Source: Oscillospiraceae bacterium
GTDB taxonomy: Bacteria; Bacillota; Clostridia; Oscillospirales; Oscillospiraceae
DNA length: 64,000 nucleotides
Assembly (NCBI GenBank): GCA_910575815.1
Contig: CAJTFN010000010.1
Span: forward strand, 62,001 to 126,000
Direction of reading: 5' to 3'
Notes under the pieces: generated by a model
Databases searched by the model: none
What the model was told of the DNA's origin: nothing
The model's input: only the letters and a program-made list of their open reading frames with translations
Position numbers and translations under genes: made by a program
Shown here: positions 41,808 through 51,247 of the stretch, piece after piece
How the letters are laid out: every line of letters begins with the position of its first letter
Position numbering within the stretch: position 1 is the first letter of the stretch

Positions 41808-42176
41808 ATGAATCATCACGAAGCCGGGAGGCCCGCCACGGGCGCGGGCTGGGTGGTCACGGACGGCGGGCGCAAGGCGGGGAATTTTGTATGCGTCAAC
41901 AAACTGGGGACCCTTATCAATCCCGACTATGTGTCCCAAACCTTTGCAAAGCAGTTGAAAAAGAATAGCTTGCGGCACATCCGCTATCACGATTTGAGGC
42001 ATAGCTGCGCGTCCATCCTCTATGGCCTGGGGTATTCCTTGAAGGACATTCAGACCTGGCTTGGTCACAGCAACTATAAATTTACCGCTGATACCCACGT
42101 CCACACTGAACAGGGCGCACACGCCGCCATGGCGGAGCGGTACGGCAAGGACCTGGAAAAGCTGCTGGCGGGCTGA
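41808..42176 (+). pseudogene. Integrase C-terminal fragment lacking the catalytic Tyr
   Basis: The 122 residues contain the second half of a tyrosine recombinase: HIRYHDLRHSCASILYGLGY with the HxLRH box, LKDIQTWLGHSNYKFTADTH with the H/W box. The N-terminal half is missing. The position of the nucleophile in the usual DTYVH pattern is His (ADTHVH), so even the complete enzyme would be inactive. It lies 95 bases from att copy 2. Confidence 0.82.
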
Positions 42177-42183
42177 AAATGGC

Positions 42184-42205
42184 GTTGATAGACGTTTGAT
42201 AGACA
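42184..42205. repeat. Integrase arm-type direct repeats, right
   Basis: GTTGATAGACG and TTTGATAGACA match the 11-base units at 37948-37980. Confidence 0.7.
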
Positions 42206-42236
42206 CGCCAGGAGAAAACGGCTGCAAAAGTTAGGA

Positions 42237-42270
42237 AAACAGCCGGTTTTGAATCAAAACCGGCTGTTTT
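42237..42270 (+). terminator. Terminator next to att copy 2
   Basis: AAAACAGCCGGTTTT / AAAACCGGCTGTTTT perfect stem with a GAATC loop, directly before the attachment site. Confidence 0.9.
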
Positions 42271-42271
42271 A

Positions 42272-42313
42272 TGGTTGCGGAGACAGGACTTGAACCTGCG
42301 ACCTCCGGGTTAT
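42272..42313 (-). repeat. tRNA 3'-half attachment site, att copy 2
   Basis: Same 42-base sequence as copy 1 from the CCA end to ATAACCC; beyond this the loop reads CTGATAA instead of CTCATAA. Confidence 0.9.
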
Positions 42314-43618
42314 CAGGCAACAGAGAACTGTTTCAGGAGAACGCTCCAGTCTCATATGTCGCAGTATTCTCGATTTTTTGAGATTTCACGCAACTTCTGA
42401 GACGAAATGAGCACTAGTCTCACACGATAAGCATCGGATAAGCATCAGCGGTCCAAAAATTATCCCATATTTTCTTCGGGTTAGGCGTCGTTTGAAAATG
42501 GTAGAATGTCGGATTATGGCAGATTCTTTTGCCGGGTAAGCCAATTTTTTATTTTTTACAGGTGGACTGTCGCCCGGAAAGAAAATCAACGCAGTCCCGG
42601 TGGAAAAAATGCTGTGAGGCGGCGCTTTGCCATTTTTCAAACGGGTCCTAGTGGTCCATCCGGTCAGAAATCAAATCATATCCTAGGCGGAAATTCCGCA
42701 TGGCTGCGTTGTCGTCCTTGACGGGCGTCAGCTCCGGCCCAAAGGAACGGGCCTCGGCAGACCCCATGGGTGATATGGGGCCAGCCCGCCTGCGTCCTCC
42801 GCCTTCCCCTGCGAAAATTCCGCTCCGTCCTATGGTCCGTTTTCTGACAGGATACACCACTAGGTAAAATGGGCGATCAAGGAAGTGATTTTTGGGTAGC
42901 CCACACGTTTTATATTTTCAAGAGCAGGTCGCCCAAAAGAGGATGAAAGCTCCGAAAAATTGTAATATAAAGAACCTTAGAAGCCAGAGACCTAACGATT
43001 TTCGGCGTTGGTAATAATGAGGAAAACTCAGACACCACAGAAATTGTAAAGCTCTCCGGAAAATCTGGAACGGCATGGCAATGCCACCTTAGAAGGCCAA
43101 TTTGCCAGACCAGACACATTTCTGAAGAAAGGAATCTATACCAGCAAAGAGGACAAGGACATCAATACCCATATCTACAACCATCTGCCGGGCAACTTTA
43201 TCGGAAAAAGCGGTTTAAAGCTTGGCTAGCTAGGCGGAAACTTGGTGCCTTGGGCTCCAGGCATATACATCGGCGGGAATCAGTTTAGGAACTATGAGAA
43301 AATCCTCCCGAATGGTACAAGCAAAATCTGAAAGTTTTCTTTTCTCCATTGAGAATCTTTTTTTGGGGGGGGGACAGGTAATGGGTTTCCTCTTTCACTG
43401 CGAGTCCTTAGCCGCTAGAGGGCAGTCCATCTCCTCTGCCAAGTGGTAGCAGAAAACTACAGGCCATGGCTTTAAGGCGTAGACAGAAAGGGCTCCTCCG
43501 TTTCTCGAAACTCCGAAAATTGCCATAAAATTTTACCCTTTTTTGACAGAACACTGCTATAGTAAAAATTGTCTTCTACAGAAATGGGCTGTACCTAAAG
43601 AAATCTTACGCATGAAGA
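42314..43618. other. 1.3 kb left end of the second island, mostly without genes
   Basis: The first 170 bases repeat the segment after att copy 3 (49930-50090). A MITE-like element lies at 42647-42864. From 42865 to 43618 the DNA is AT-richer with no intact frame; phrases such as AACCATCTGCCGGGCAACTT may be remnants of a gene. Confidence 0.5.
42647..42864. mobile_element. MITE-like element with terminal inverted repeats
   Basis: The ends CCTAGTGGTCCATCCGG... (42647-42670) and, inverted, CCTAGTGGTGTATCCTG... (42841-42864) match in 21 of 24 positions. The 218-base element has no gene. It fits a small non-autonomous transposon. Confidence 0.75.
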
Positions 43619-43647
43619 TTGACAACGGAGGCCCTCTTCCATATAAT
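43619..43647 (+). promoter_or_regulatory. Consensus promoter of the HD-GHKL gene
   Basis: TTGACA (43619-43624) and TATAAT (43642-43647), both perfect, with 17 bases between. It lies 79 bases before the start codon. Confidence 0.88.
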
Positions 43648-43725
43648 AAAATAGATGTGGTATAGGGGCTAGTTCCTTTCCATGATTTGCATCTATACAA
43701 ATTTGAATAAGTGAAGTGATTTTGC

Positions 43726-46700
43726 ATGTCCGAGTATACGCATTATGATCACATTCATATGCCGCTCACCATTGAGCGGCAGTTGATGGCATATAAGAGC
43801 CATCCGGATCATGATGTTCAGCACGAGGTGCTCTGGACTACTTGGTGTCATAATAAGCGGATGCTGGAGCAGCTGCTACGCTGGACGCTGGTTTCGTTTC
43901 CCATGTATAGCCGCCATGATGAAAGCCACTCCACCTCCGTGCTCCGCAATATGGAACGCATTTTGGGCGAAAACCGCATCAAGCTGCTGTCGGCGACGGA
44001 CTGCTTTGCGTTGTTGCACGTCTCCTATGAGCATGACATCGGTATGTGTATTACAAATGCGGACCGGGAGAGGATCATCGAGGACCAGGAATTTTTGGAA
44101 ATGCTGGAGGTGCTCTCCCACGGAGCGGATCCGATGCTGGCATCTTATGCCCAGCTAATCAAGGGGTGCTGTTCCGACAAAGACCGGTCGGGGGAGGGGA
44201 CCCTCACCGAGCAGGAAAAGTATAGGCGCGCCTTAAAGAAAAATCTGAACATTTACCACGCGATGACGGAGCTTTTGACAATGTACCAGCGCACCGAACA
44301 CGGGAAGATTGCTCGGCGCCGGATTCAGGATACGCTGGCCTCTCAGAAGTCCCGCCTCAGTGAGCCGTTTAACGTGTCTGATATCTCCCCCAGGATCTTT
44401 TATTGGATCGCCGAATGCGCGGCGCTGCATACAGTTTGGGAATTCAACGAGATATTGGACCTTCCCTTTGAGGACGACGGTGCGGCGTCCGATAAATTGC
44501 ATCCCCGCTTTATCGCGGTAATGCTTCAGCTTGGCGATGCGCTGGATATGGACGGCGGTCGGTTCCCCCTGCTGATGGAGGAGTTTTACGGAAAGCTCAG
44601 CAGCGAGACCAAAAAGCATTTGAAAAAGCACGAGGCCATCCGGATGCTGTGCATCAACGACCGCAAGATTGAGGTGCGGGCCAACTGTGAGGACCACGGC
44701 GTTTCCCGGCTGATCCAGGCGGAGTGCCGGGGAATCGACGATATTCTACGCAACGCCAGCTACCATTGGAGCGAGATCGCTCCGGAGGACGTGCCGGGAA
44801 TGCTTCCCTCCTTTGAGCTGAGCGAAATGACGGTCAAGGGCACGAAGATTCCCCCCCAGCTTATCAACGCCAGCTTCAAAATCTCCCAGAAGAAGGCGTT
44901 CTCCCTGCTGGAGGGGTCTAACATCTACATGAACAAGCTGGTCTTTCTCAGGGAGATCCTTCAAAACGCCTTTGACGCGTCCAAGATGCAGTACTGGAAG
45001 GATTACTTGGGCCGTCTCTCCTCCCGGAGCGGCGGCTTCGGCGACGGCGATGCTCCCCCCGCCAAAAAACGCGAGGGAAATGAAGTGCTGTTTGAGGCCG
45101 CGCAGCAGTTGTCCCTGGAGCAGTACCGGGTCCTTGTAAAGCTGACTGTCTGCGCCGTGACGGAGGAAAATACATACATCGCCCCGGCCTCGGCAATCAA
45201 GGCCGACTGCATCATGAAGGATTTCGGGGGCTCCTCCTGCCATGATTTCGGCATACGGGTAGAGGTGCAGGATTGCGGCATCGGGATCAGCGAGAAGGAT
45301 CTGTCTTACATTGCGGACCTTGGAACGGAGTCCAGGGAAAAGCAGCAGCTGAAATCTTCCATGCCGGACGTGCTTTGTCCCACAGGGTCCTTCGGGATCG
45401 GACTGCAATCCATTTTCCTGGCGGCGGACCACTTCCACATGCGGACCAGGACGAGGACGGGAGAGGCGTACGACGTCCGGTTTTCGTCCATGACCGGCAG
45501 TGAGGAGGGCATCATCAACACCACCAGCGTATCGGACGCGCACACGCTCCCCTTTGGGACGAAAGTGACGGTCAATGTGTCCAGTCAGCAAAGAAACACG
45601 GACCCGTCTGTTTTTGAGGAGGCCCGGGTTTCCTACGATCCATTCGTCGCCACGGAGGCGGAGAAGAAGCTGCACGAGGCGGAGGAGCTCCTGGCGCAGA
45701 TGGTCATGTACCTGAATGAAATCCTTGGGGAGCGCCTTTTCCCGCTGGGGGTACAGCTGGAGAATCTGTTTTCCAGACAGCAACACCCCTGGCTGGGCCA
45801 AATACTGGAAAACCCCCGAGATCTGCACTTTGACCTGAGCTACACCCTGACGGACCCCGTTAAGGATACGGCAGTTAAAACCTATACGCCGAGAAATCCG
45901 GCTCCAGGTGCGGCCGTAAAGGATATACCCCCGCCGGTGCCGCCGCTCTCCTGGGCGCTGCGCCGGGAGTTCCAGGAAAAGCCCAACTGCTTCCGGGGCC
46001 GGCTGGAAAACGGGGACCGCTATTGGTTCGACCTGGAGGAGGGCAAGCTGCACATCTGGTGCAACGAGGTGGGCGCTTTCGCCGCCTTCAGCGCCTCCCG
46101 GTTCTGCGAGATGATGCGGCTCCAAAAGGACAGCGGGCAACAGCATAATATCCCCCTGTACTATAAGGGAATCAAGATGTCCGAGGCGATTCCCTTTGCC
46201 CGGAATTTAGACCTGCTGGAGTTTGTCGACCTGAAGAGCAAGCACACGGCCAGCATCCTTCAGCTCAACCGGTATTACCTCACCGAGGAGGGAAAGGCGT
46301 TTTTCTCCCAGACGGTCGGCTCGGCCGTGATGCAGACGGTCCGGCGGGTGTTCCTCCATATGGCGGGCGATCCCTATGAGCCCCCCGCAGTAAGGGGACA
46401 GCGGGTCAACAAGCTCTTTGAGGAGATCTACGGCGTGTTGGAGACGTCCATTCAGCGGGCCTGCGATTTAAAGGACCCGCCCGGTGCCAGAGAGATTTCT
46501 AAAATCGACAAGCGGGTCACCTCTATCATCCTGCTGCTGTTTTTGGGGAAAATGCTGCTCTACTCGGACCTCGTGGTGGATTACCAGACCTGCGGCACCG
46601 GAGTAATCCGCCCAATCGAGGAATGCCCCTGGGACTGCGCTTTGAAAAAGGCCAATGAGTTTTTGTACGCGCCCATCACGAATATAAAAAGCTCGAACGA

Positions 46701-48141
46701 GGTCAATACGAGCCTTCGGAAAATCCTCGTGCTCCGGCGAAACCTCCCGTTTTTGTGGGTCACCATCAACAGCTGGAGGGACAACGGGCTCAGCGACAAC
46801 AGCAGCTTTACGACGCTGGCGGAGCTGTTTTCCTCCTCCCACAAATACGCGGTGTTCAGTCTGGAGTCCTCCTCCGGCCAGGAGGACGTGAAATACCGAA
46901 TGCTTCAGCTTGACGGCAAGACCGCCGCATCCGACGATTTAATGCAAAAGGCCGCCCGTTCCGCCATGCAGGTCTTTACATCGCTGAACCGGGCCAATAA
47001 CCAGGATACGGCGAACATACAGTATCAGGAAAGGCTGGCGGCCTGGCTGGTTCAAAACATTCCCGTGTCTCAGTTCTTTACCCAGTATTTTATACCCAGC
47101 GCATCAAACGCCGGCGCGTCCTCTTATGAGGGCTACTGGTATAAATTCCGCGTTCTTCAAGTTTCCTCTGTGCGGTGGATTCGGACCGACATGCAGACGC
47201 AGTACCGCCTGTTGAAGAGGCTGGAGGCGCAAAGCCCGGAGCAGGGCAACGTCCGCTTTGCCACAGTGGTGTGGAGCGAGGATTTTTACTGCCTGACGGT
47301 ACCACAGAAGGCGGTCCAGTCCATGTGCACTGCGTACCCGGGGCCTGTTCCGGCGTATGCCCTGCCGAAGATGTTGCTTCCGTTTGACGCAAAACAGTTG
47401 AAAAAACTTATGAGCCAGCGTATGGATGAGATTCTGGACCGTACGGGGGATCACTCTCCGGACCAGAGTGAGGACCTTTTGCAGGACTTGTCCAAAGCCT
47501 CCGTATCTCAGTGTTTCGCGGCCCAATTCAACAAATATCAGAAAATCCGCAAGCAGCTCATTACGATGCTTTCCGACTCGTACCGCCTGAGACTGGACGA
47601 CTGGGGCAACGAGCTGCAAAAGACGGTGTGGGAGAAAGCTCCCCACGAGAATTTGCTGCACAGTTTCCTGGAGCTAGAGCTGGAGCCAGGGCCGGAGTGG
47701 GACGGCGCTCAATGGCCACCTATCCAGCTGTTTCAGAGGTGCCTGAGAGAAATCTCCAATGAGATCCGCGCCTGTGAGGGAGAGATTTCAAAGGCCGCCG
47801 ATGCTGCATATGAGGCGCTACGGAACGAGCAGGATTTAAAGAGCACATTTTTCGGCAAGAAGGAAAACTGGCGAGTGTTTACGCAGATGTTTTATTACGG
47901 CTGGGATTTGCTGAAGCTCATTTTGAGCGATACGTTCGCCAGGCAGTATCAAGGGGAAATCAAAGCCTGGCGGGTTGAGCCCGCGACCGTCCGCCTTGCG
48001 GACTATGTGGCGAAGCACAGCGTCAACCACATTTCCCATGAAACGGCCCACGCACTCAATGAAATGCTGTACCGCCAGACGATCAAAATGATCGCGTACT
48101 ACAGCGCCGCAGAGTTCATGAGCGGACTGAAGGAATTTTAA
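43726..48141 (+). CDS. HD-domain plus GHKL (Hsp90-like) ATPase protein, 1471 residues
   Basis: Residues about 60-275 are an HD phosphohydrolase-like domain: HDESH (H64, H68), YEHDIGM (H103-D104), and a closing Asp in LQLGDALDMDGGR (D271). Residues about 400-600 are a GHKL ATP-binding domain of Hsp90/MutL type: FLREILQNAFDAS with E410 and N414 (N box), VQDCGIGIS with D516 (G1 box) and TGSFGIGLQ at 548-556 (G2 box). The remaining 870 residues are mostly helical and not recognised. There is no membrane segment. Such HD plus Hsp90-like combinations occur in predicted biological conflict systems. Translation starts at 43726 behind a weak AAGTGAT site. An ImmA/IrrE metalloprotease gene follows 130 bases downstream. 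Function is inferred, not established. Confidence 0.85.
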   Translation: MSEYTHYDHIHMPLTIERQLMAYKSHPDHDVQHEVLWTTWCHNKRMLEQLLRWTLVSFPMYSRHDESHSTSVLRNMERILGENRIKLLSATDCFALLHVSYEHDIGMCITNADRERIIEDQEFLEMLEVLSHGADPMLASYAQLIKGCCSDKDRSGEGTLTEQEKYRRALKKNLNIYHAMTELLTMYQRTEHGKIARRRIQDTLASQKSRLSEPFNVSDISPRIFYWIAECAALHTVWEFNEILDLPFEDDGAASDKLHPRFIAVMLQLGDALDMDGGRFPLLMEEFYGKLSSETKKHLKKHEAIRMLCINDRKIEVRANCEDHGVSRLIQAECRGIDDILRNASYHWSEIAPEDVPGMLPSFELSEMTVKGTKIPPQLINASFKISQKKAFSLLEGSNIYMNKLVFLREILQNAFDASKMQYWKDYLGRLSSRSGGFGDGDAPPAKKREGNEVLFEAAQQLSLEQYRVLVKLTVCAVTEENTYIAPASAIKADCIMKDFGGSSCHDFGIRVEVQDCGIGISEKDLSYIADLGTESREKQQLKSSMPDVLCPTGSFGIGLQSIFLAADHFHMRTRTRTGEAYDVRFSSMTGSEEGIINTTSVSDAHTLPFGTKVTVNVSSQQRNTDPSVFEEARVSYDPFVATEAEKKLHEAEELLAQMVMYLNEILGERLFPLGVQLENLFSRQQHPWLGQILENPRDLHFDLSYTLTDPVKDTAVKTYTPRNPAPGAAVKDIPPPVPPLSWALRREFQEKPNCFRGRLENGDRYWFDLEEGKLHIWCNEVGAFAAFSASRFCEMMRLQKDSGQQHNIPLYYKGIKMSEAIPFARNLDLLEFVDLKSKHTASILQLNRYYLTEEGKAFFSQTVGSAVMQTVRRVFLHMAGDPYEPPAVRGQRVNKLFEEIYGVLETSIQRACDLKDPPGAREISKIDKRVTSIILLLFLGKMLLYSDLVVDYQTCGTGVIRPIEECPWDCALKKANEFLYAPITNIKSSNEVNTSLRKILVLRRNLPFLWVTINSWRDNGLSDNSSFTTLAELFSSSHKYAVFSLESSSGQEDVKYRMLQLDGKTAASDDLMQKAARSAMQVFTSLNRANNQDTANIQYQERLAAWLVQNIPVSQFFTQYFIPSASNAGASSYEGYWYKFRVLQVSSVRWIRTDMQTQYRLLKRLEAQSPEQGNVRFATVVWSEDFYCLTVPQKAVQSMCTAYPGPVPAYALPKMLLPFDAKQLKKLMSQRMDEILDRTGDHSPDQSEDLLQDLSKASVSQCFAAQFNKYQKIRKQLITMLSDSYRLRLDDWGNELQKTVWEKAPHENLLHSFLELELEPGPEWDGAQWPPIQLFQRCLREISNEIRACEGEISKAADAAYEALRNEQDLKSTFFGKKENWRVFTQMFYYGWDLLKLILSDTFARQYQGEIKAWRVEPATVRLADYVAKHSVNHISHETAHALNEMLYRQTIKMIAYYSAAEFMSGLKEF

Positions 48142-48270
48142 GCGAGATTTAAGGAAAGGATACTAAAGGTATCTTTGATTCCGTTGTGATTTTTTAAGAT
48201 CGTGAAGCATAGGGTGGCTGTGGGTTCAACAAACCTTCCAAAGCACTGCTATGCGGGAGGAGAATGATTT

Positions 48271-49071
48271 ATGATCGAGCAGAAATTGCCCGAGGAAACC
48301 AGCCACGGCTTCACCGACGTTTTCTGCGCCTATGAGGAAGTTTGCGCACTTTACTTGATTCTGTGCGCAGGGGCCCAGGAACTCCGAAGCAAGTATATGG
48401 AATCGCCGGAAGGCCGGGAAAATGGTTATGAGGGCGGACTGCCCGTACCGGTTTGGAAGATTGCAGAATACATGGGGCTTACCATCCAGGAGCGCAATCT
48501 CAGCATTTTAGACGTGGCGACCAGCCCTGTGTCCATCGGCATGCTGATGGGCAAGCTGGATTATGGCGATCCCCAAAAGCCGATTATCCATCTGGAGAAC
48601 GGGATTTCTTCGTCGCGGAAGAACTATGTGGTCGCCCATGAGCTGGGGCATTTCTGGATGAAGGAGCTTTACAAGGGGGCCCCCGAGCCTGAGTGCTGCT
48701 CTGACACGCGCCTGTCGGTTCGCTATATCGAGATGCTGTCGGACGCCTTTTCCGCGTTCCTCCTCCTCCCCATCGGCGCGCTTTTTCAGAAGGAGCAAGA
48801 GTTCATTGACTTGCATCCCCAGCGCCCGGTCAACCTGGAGGAAATGCTTGCGGACGTGGCGCGGGACGCAAACGTTCCCTACTATTACGTTTTGACCGGG
48901 TATGAATATATCAAGGCCATTATATGTTGCGTGCGGGCGGAGCCCGAGGATAGAAAACACTTCGATGCGAAATTAAAAGCGTATTTAACGGGGTATTTTC
49001 AAAATTTGCGCAAGCAGGTAGACGGAATACGGGAGGAAATCAATCGGATTGATTCTATCTTTTTTGCATAG
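48271..49071 (+). CDS. ImmA/IrrE family metallopeptidase
   Basis: The 266-residue protein has the zinc peptidase motif HELGH at residues 123-127 (YVVAHELGHFWMKELY) and the following helix EMLSDAFSAFLLLP, typical of ImmA/IrrE. ImmA cleaves the repressor ImmR of ICEBs1, and IrrE cleaves the DdrO repressor in Deinococcus. An N-terminal helical extension (residues 1-60) and a C-terminal coiled-coil-like tail are present. No Xre repressor is encoded next to it, so the target may be the neighbouring HD-GHKL protein or a host protein. The start has GGGAGGAG upstream. Confidence 0.9.
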   Translation: MIEQKLPEETSHGFTDVFCAYEEVCALYLILCAGAQELRSKYMESPEGRENGYEGGLPVPVWKIAEYMGLTIQERNLSILDVATSPVSIGMLMGKLDYGDPQKPIIHLENGISSSRKNYVVAHELGHFWMKELYKGAPEPECCSDTRLSVRYIEMLSDAFSAFLLLPIGALFQKEQEFIDLHPQRPVNLEEMLADVARDANVPYYYVLTGYEYIKAIICCVRAEPEDRKHFDAKLKAYLTGYFQNLRKQVDGIREEINRIDSIFFA

Positions 49072-49130
49072 GCGAAATTTTAGGCATGGGCACTGAACAT
49101 TCCCGGCCAAAAGAGCTGAGCTGTTTAAAA

Positions 49131-49172
49131 ATGAAAGTGCCTTTTGGGCTTGTTCCCAAAAGGCACTTTCAT
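49131..49172 (+). terminator. Terminator after the ImmA/IrrE gene
   Basis: Perfect 18-base arms (ATGAAAGTGCCTTTTGGG and its complement) with a six-base loop. Confidence 0.88.
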
Positions 49173-49298
49173 TGGTTTTAGAATGCATTTAATGGTAATG
49201 GCATTTCGAGAACAGATATAATAGCCGCCAGCGTTTGCGGTGCTTTCTCGAAAGAAATATGTTACAATGTGTGTTATCCCCAAAACACAGGAGGAAAA

Positions 49299-49751
49299 AT
49301 GCGTACAATGAGCAAACGACTAACCGGGCACATCCGACAACGGGAGAACGGCCTCTGGGAGGGTCAGTACATCTATGAAAGAGAGCACAGAAGCATTTAC
49401 GGTAAAACACGAGAGGGGGTAGCACAGCAGTTGGCTGAGATCATTACATCGATTGAAGAAGGAAACTATATTCGCCCGAATCCGCACACACTGCTTTCCT
49501 GGCTGAGGGAATGGCATAATACCTACGCCAAACCGACTTTACGGCCATCGACATTCACAAACTATGAGATGACCATTGAAAAACATTTTAATACCAGGCT
49601 CGGCAGGGTCAAACTAAAAAACGTATCCACACGAATGCTCCAAAACTTCTTTAATGAGAAATTGGTTTCGGGCAGGGCAGATAGGAAGTCCGGCGGCCTG
49701 TCAGCAAAAACGTTCGATGATCGAAAGCGTGCGTTGATGGAACAGATGTAG
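49299..49751 (+). pseudogene. Tyrosine integrase, N-terminal fragment
   Basis: The 150 residues include an AP2-like arm-binding start (KRLTGHIRQRENGLWEGQYI) and the core-binding domain (NPHTLLSWLREWHNTYAKPT, LRPSTFTNYEMTIEKHFNTR). It ends with DDRKRALMEQM before any catalytic residue. ATG 49299 follows CACAGGAGG. It lies 120 bases from att copy 3, the standard position of an island integrase. Confidence 0.85.
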
Positions 49752-49834
49752 AGAACCATCGTCAACAAAATAATGAAATTCAATTCCGGTACATGGACGG
49801 TACGGGAACTTTTTCGTCGTGCTTCAAGAACAGA

Positions 49835-49867
49835 AGAACCCTAGAACCGTTGCGGTTCTAGGGTTCT
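49835..49867. terminator. Terminator next to att copy 3
   Basis: AGAACCCTAGAACCG / CGGTTCTAGGGTTCT perfect stem with a three-base loop, directly before the attachment site. Confidence 0.88.
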
Positions 49868-49868
49868 G

Positions 49869-49913
49869 TGGTTGCGGAGACAGGACTTGAACCTGCGACC
49901 TCCGGGTTATGAG
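49869..49913 (-). repeat. tRNA 3'-half attachment site, att copy 3
   Basis: Identical to copy 1 over the 42-base core and the CTCATAA loop. The sequence upstream on the minus strand does not form a tRNA 5' half. Confidence 0.9.
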
Positions 49914-49929
49914 GGGCCCGATGAGAAGT

Positions 49930-50090
49930 GTTTCAGAAGAACACTCCAGTCTCATACGTCGCAGTATTCTCAGCTTTTTGAGATTTAACGCAACTTCTGA
50001 GACGAAATGAGCACCAGTCTCACACGATAAGCATCGGATAAGCATCAGCGATCCGGAAATTTTTCAAAATTCTCTTCGGGTTAGGTGAAA
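49930..50090. repeat. Repeat shared with the segment after att copy 2
   Basis: The run CTCCAGTCTCATACGTCGCA ... GAGACGAAATGAGCACCAGT ... CGATAAGCATCGGATAAGCA is found with few changes at 42345-42485. The repeat extends the att duplication by about 170 bases. Confidence 0.85.
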
Positions 50091-50269
50091 TGGGCAGTCA
50101 AGGAAACAGGTCCCTGACGGCCCAATTTTTGCGCCCGTTTCTCTGAAACAGGCAGCCGAAAAAGTGGATATAACCGCATAGCGGCAGATGGCTCCTTCCA
50201 AAAGAAAAGTAGTAGATTTTTGCCCCAGCCTGTGGTACAATACAGACAGGAGCAAGGGGGGGCACGGAT

Positions 50270-51226
50270 ATGGAGGTCAACACGTCCATTGCAGAAAGTA
50301 TTCATGCCACAGATCAATACGCGCAGTATGACGCCGCCTGCAAGCGTGTGCTGGCTGAAAAAATCGTGCTGGCTTGGATCATGAAAAGCTGCTTAAAGGA
50401 ATACCAGGACTGCTGCGTCGAGGAGATTGCGGAAAAGTATATCGAGGGTACGCCCCAGGTGGGAAAGGTCCCGGTGCTGCCGGATGAGACCAATGCGCCG
50501 CGAATTCGGGGCATCAGCAGCCAGGACACATCCCTTACAGAGAGCTCCTCAACGTATGATATCCGCTTTCTGGCATTTGCCCCGGATGCCGAGGGACCGA
50601 TCCAGATGATCGTCAACCTAGAGGCACAGAATGAGGCGGACCCCGGCTATCCGCTCATCAAGCGGGGGATTTTCTACTGCGGGAGAATGCTCACGGCCCA
50701 ATACGGAACGGAGTTTACACACTCGCAGTACCAAAAGATCAAGAAGGTGGTCAGCATCTGGGTTTGCATGGCCCCGCCAAAAAAGTGGAAGAACAGCATC
50801 ACCCGCTATCATTTGACGGAGGAAAACCTGGTCGGCAGTGTGAGGGAGAAGTTGGAAAACTATGATCTGATCGATGTGGTTATGTTGTGTCTGGGGGGCG
50901 AAGATCAGGAGAACTACAGCGGCGTATTGAAAATGCTGGATGTGCTTCTTTCTCCCAAGACTGGAGAAATGAAAAAACGGCAGATCCTTGGAGACGAGTT
51001 TGACATCCCCATGACGGAGACACTGGAAAGGGAGGTTCATCTGATGTGTAACTTAAGCCAAGGCGTAAAAGAACTGGGCCGTACTGAAGGCCGCACTGAG
51101 GGCATCATCGAATCCATCCGCAGCCTGATGGCCAATACAGGCTGGACTTTGGAAAGGGCCATGGAGGCTTTGGGGATTCCCGAGGCTGATCGCCTGAAGT
51201 ACGCTGGGCTGCTTCGAAAGCAGTGA
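50270..51226 (+). CDS. Rpn/PD-(D/E)XK nuclease family protein
   Basis: The 318-residue protein has the Rpn-type (transposase_31-like) PD-(D/E)XK pattern: STYDIRFLAFAP (D97), MIVNLEAQNEAD (E118, Q120) and YPLIKRGIFYCGRML. The C-terminus (LGRTEGRTEGIIESIRSLMA) is helical and repeats EGRTEG. Such proteins are recombination-promoting or defence-associated nucleases. The start follows AGCAAGGGGGG. It lies immediately to the right of att copy 3. Confidence 0.88.
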   Translation: MEVNTSIAESIHATDQYAQYDAACKRVLAEKIVLAWIMKSCLKEYQDCCVEEIAEKYIEGTPQVGKVPVLPDETNAPRIRGISSQDTSLTESSSTYDIRFLAFAPDAEGPIQMIVNLEAQNEADPGYPLIKRGIFYCGRMLTAQYGTEFTHSQYQKIKKVVSIWVCMAPPKKWKNSITRYHLTEENLVGSVREKLENYDLIDVVMLCLGGEDQENYSGVLKMLDVLLSPKTGEMKKRQILGDEFDIPMTETLEREVHLMCNLSQGVKELGRTEGRTEGIIESIRSLMANTGWTLERAMEALGIPEADRLKYAGLLRKQ

Positions 51227-51247
51227 ATGCGGGAAAAAGCGCAAACG

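Noticed and set aside
49869..49945. A complete tRNA-Met gene on the minus strand at the att site
   Set aside because: The 3' half is perfect, but the bases that should form the 5' acceptor, D-arm and the 5' anticodon stem do not pair. The same holds for the other two copies.
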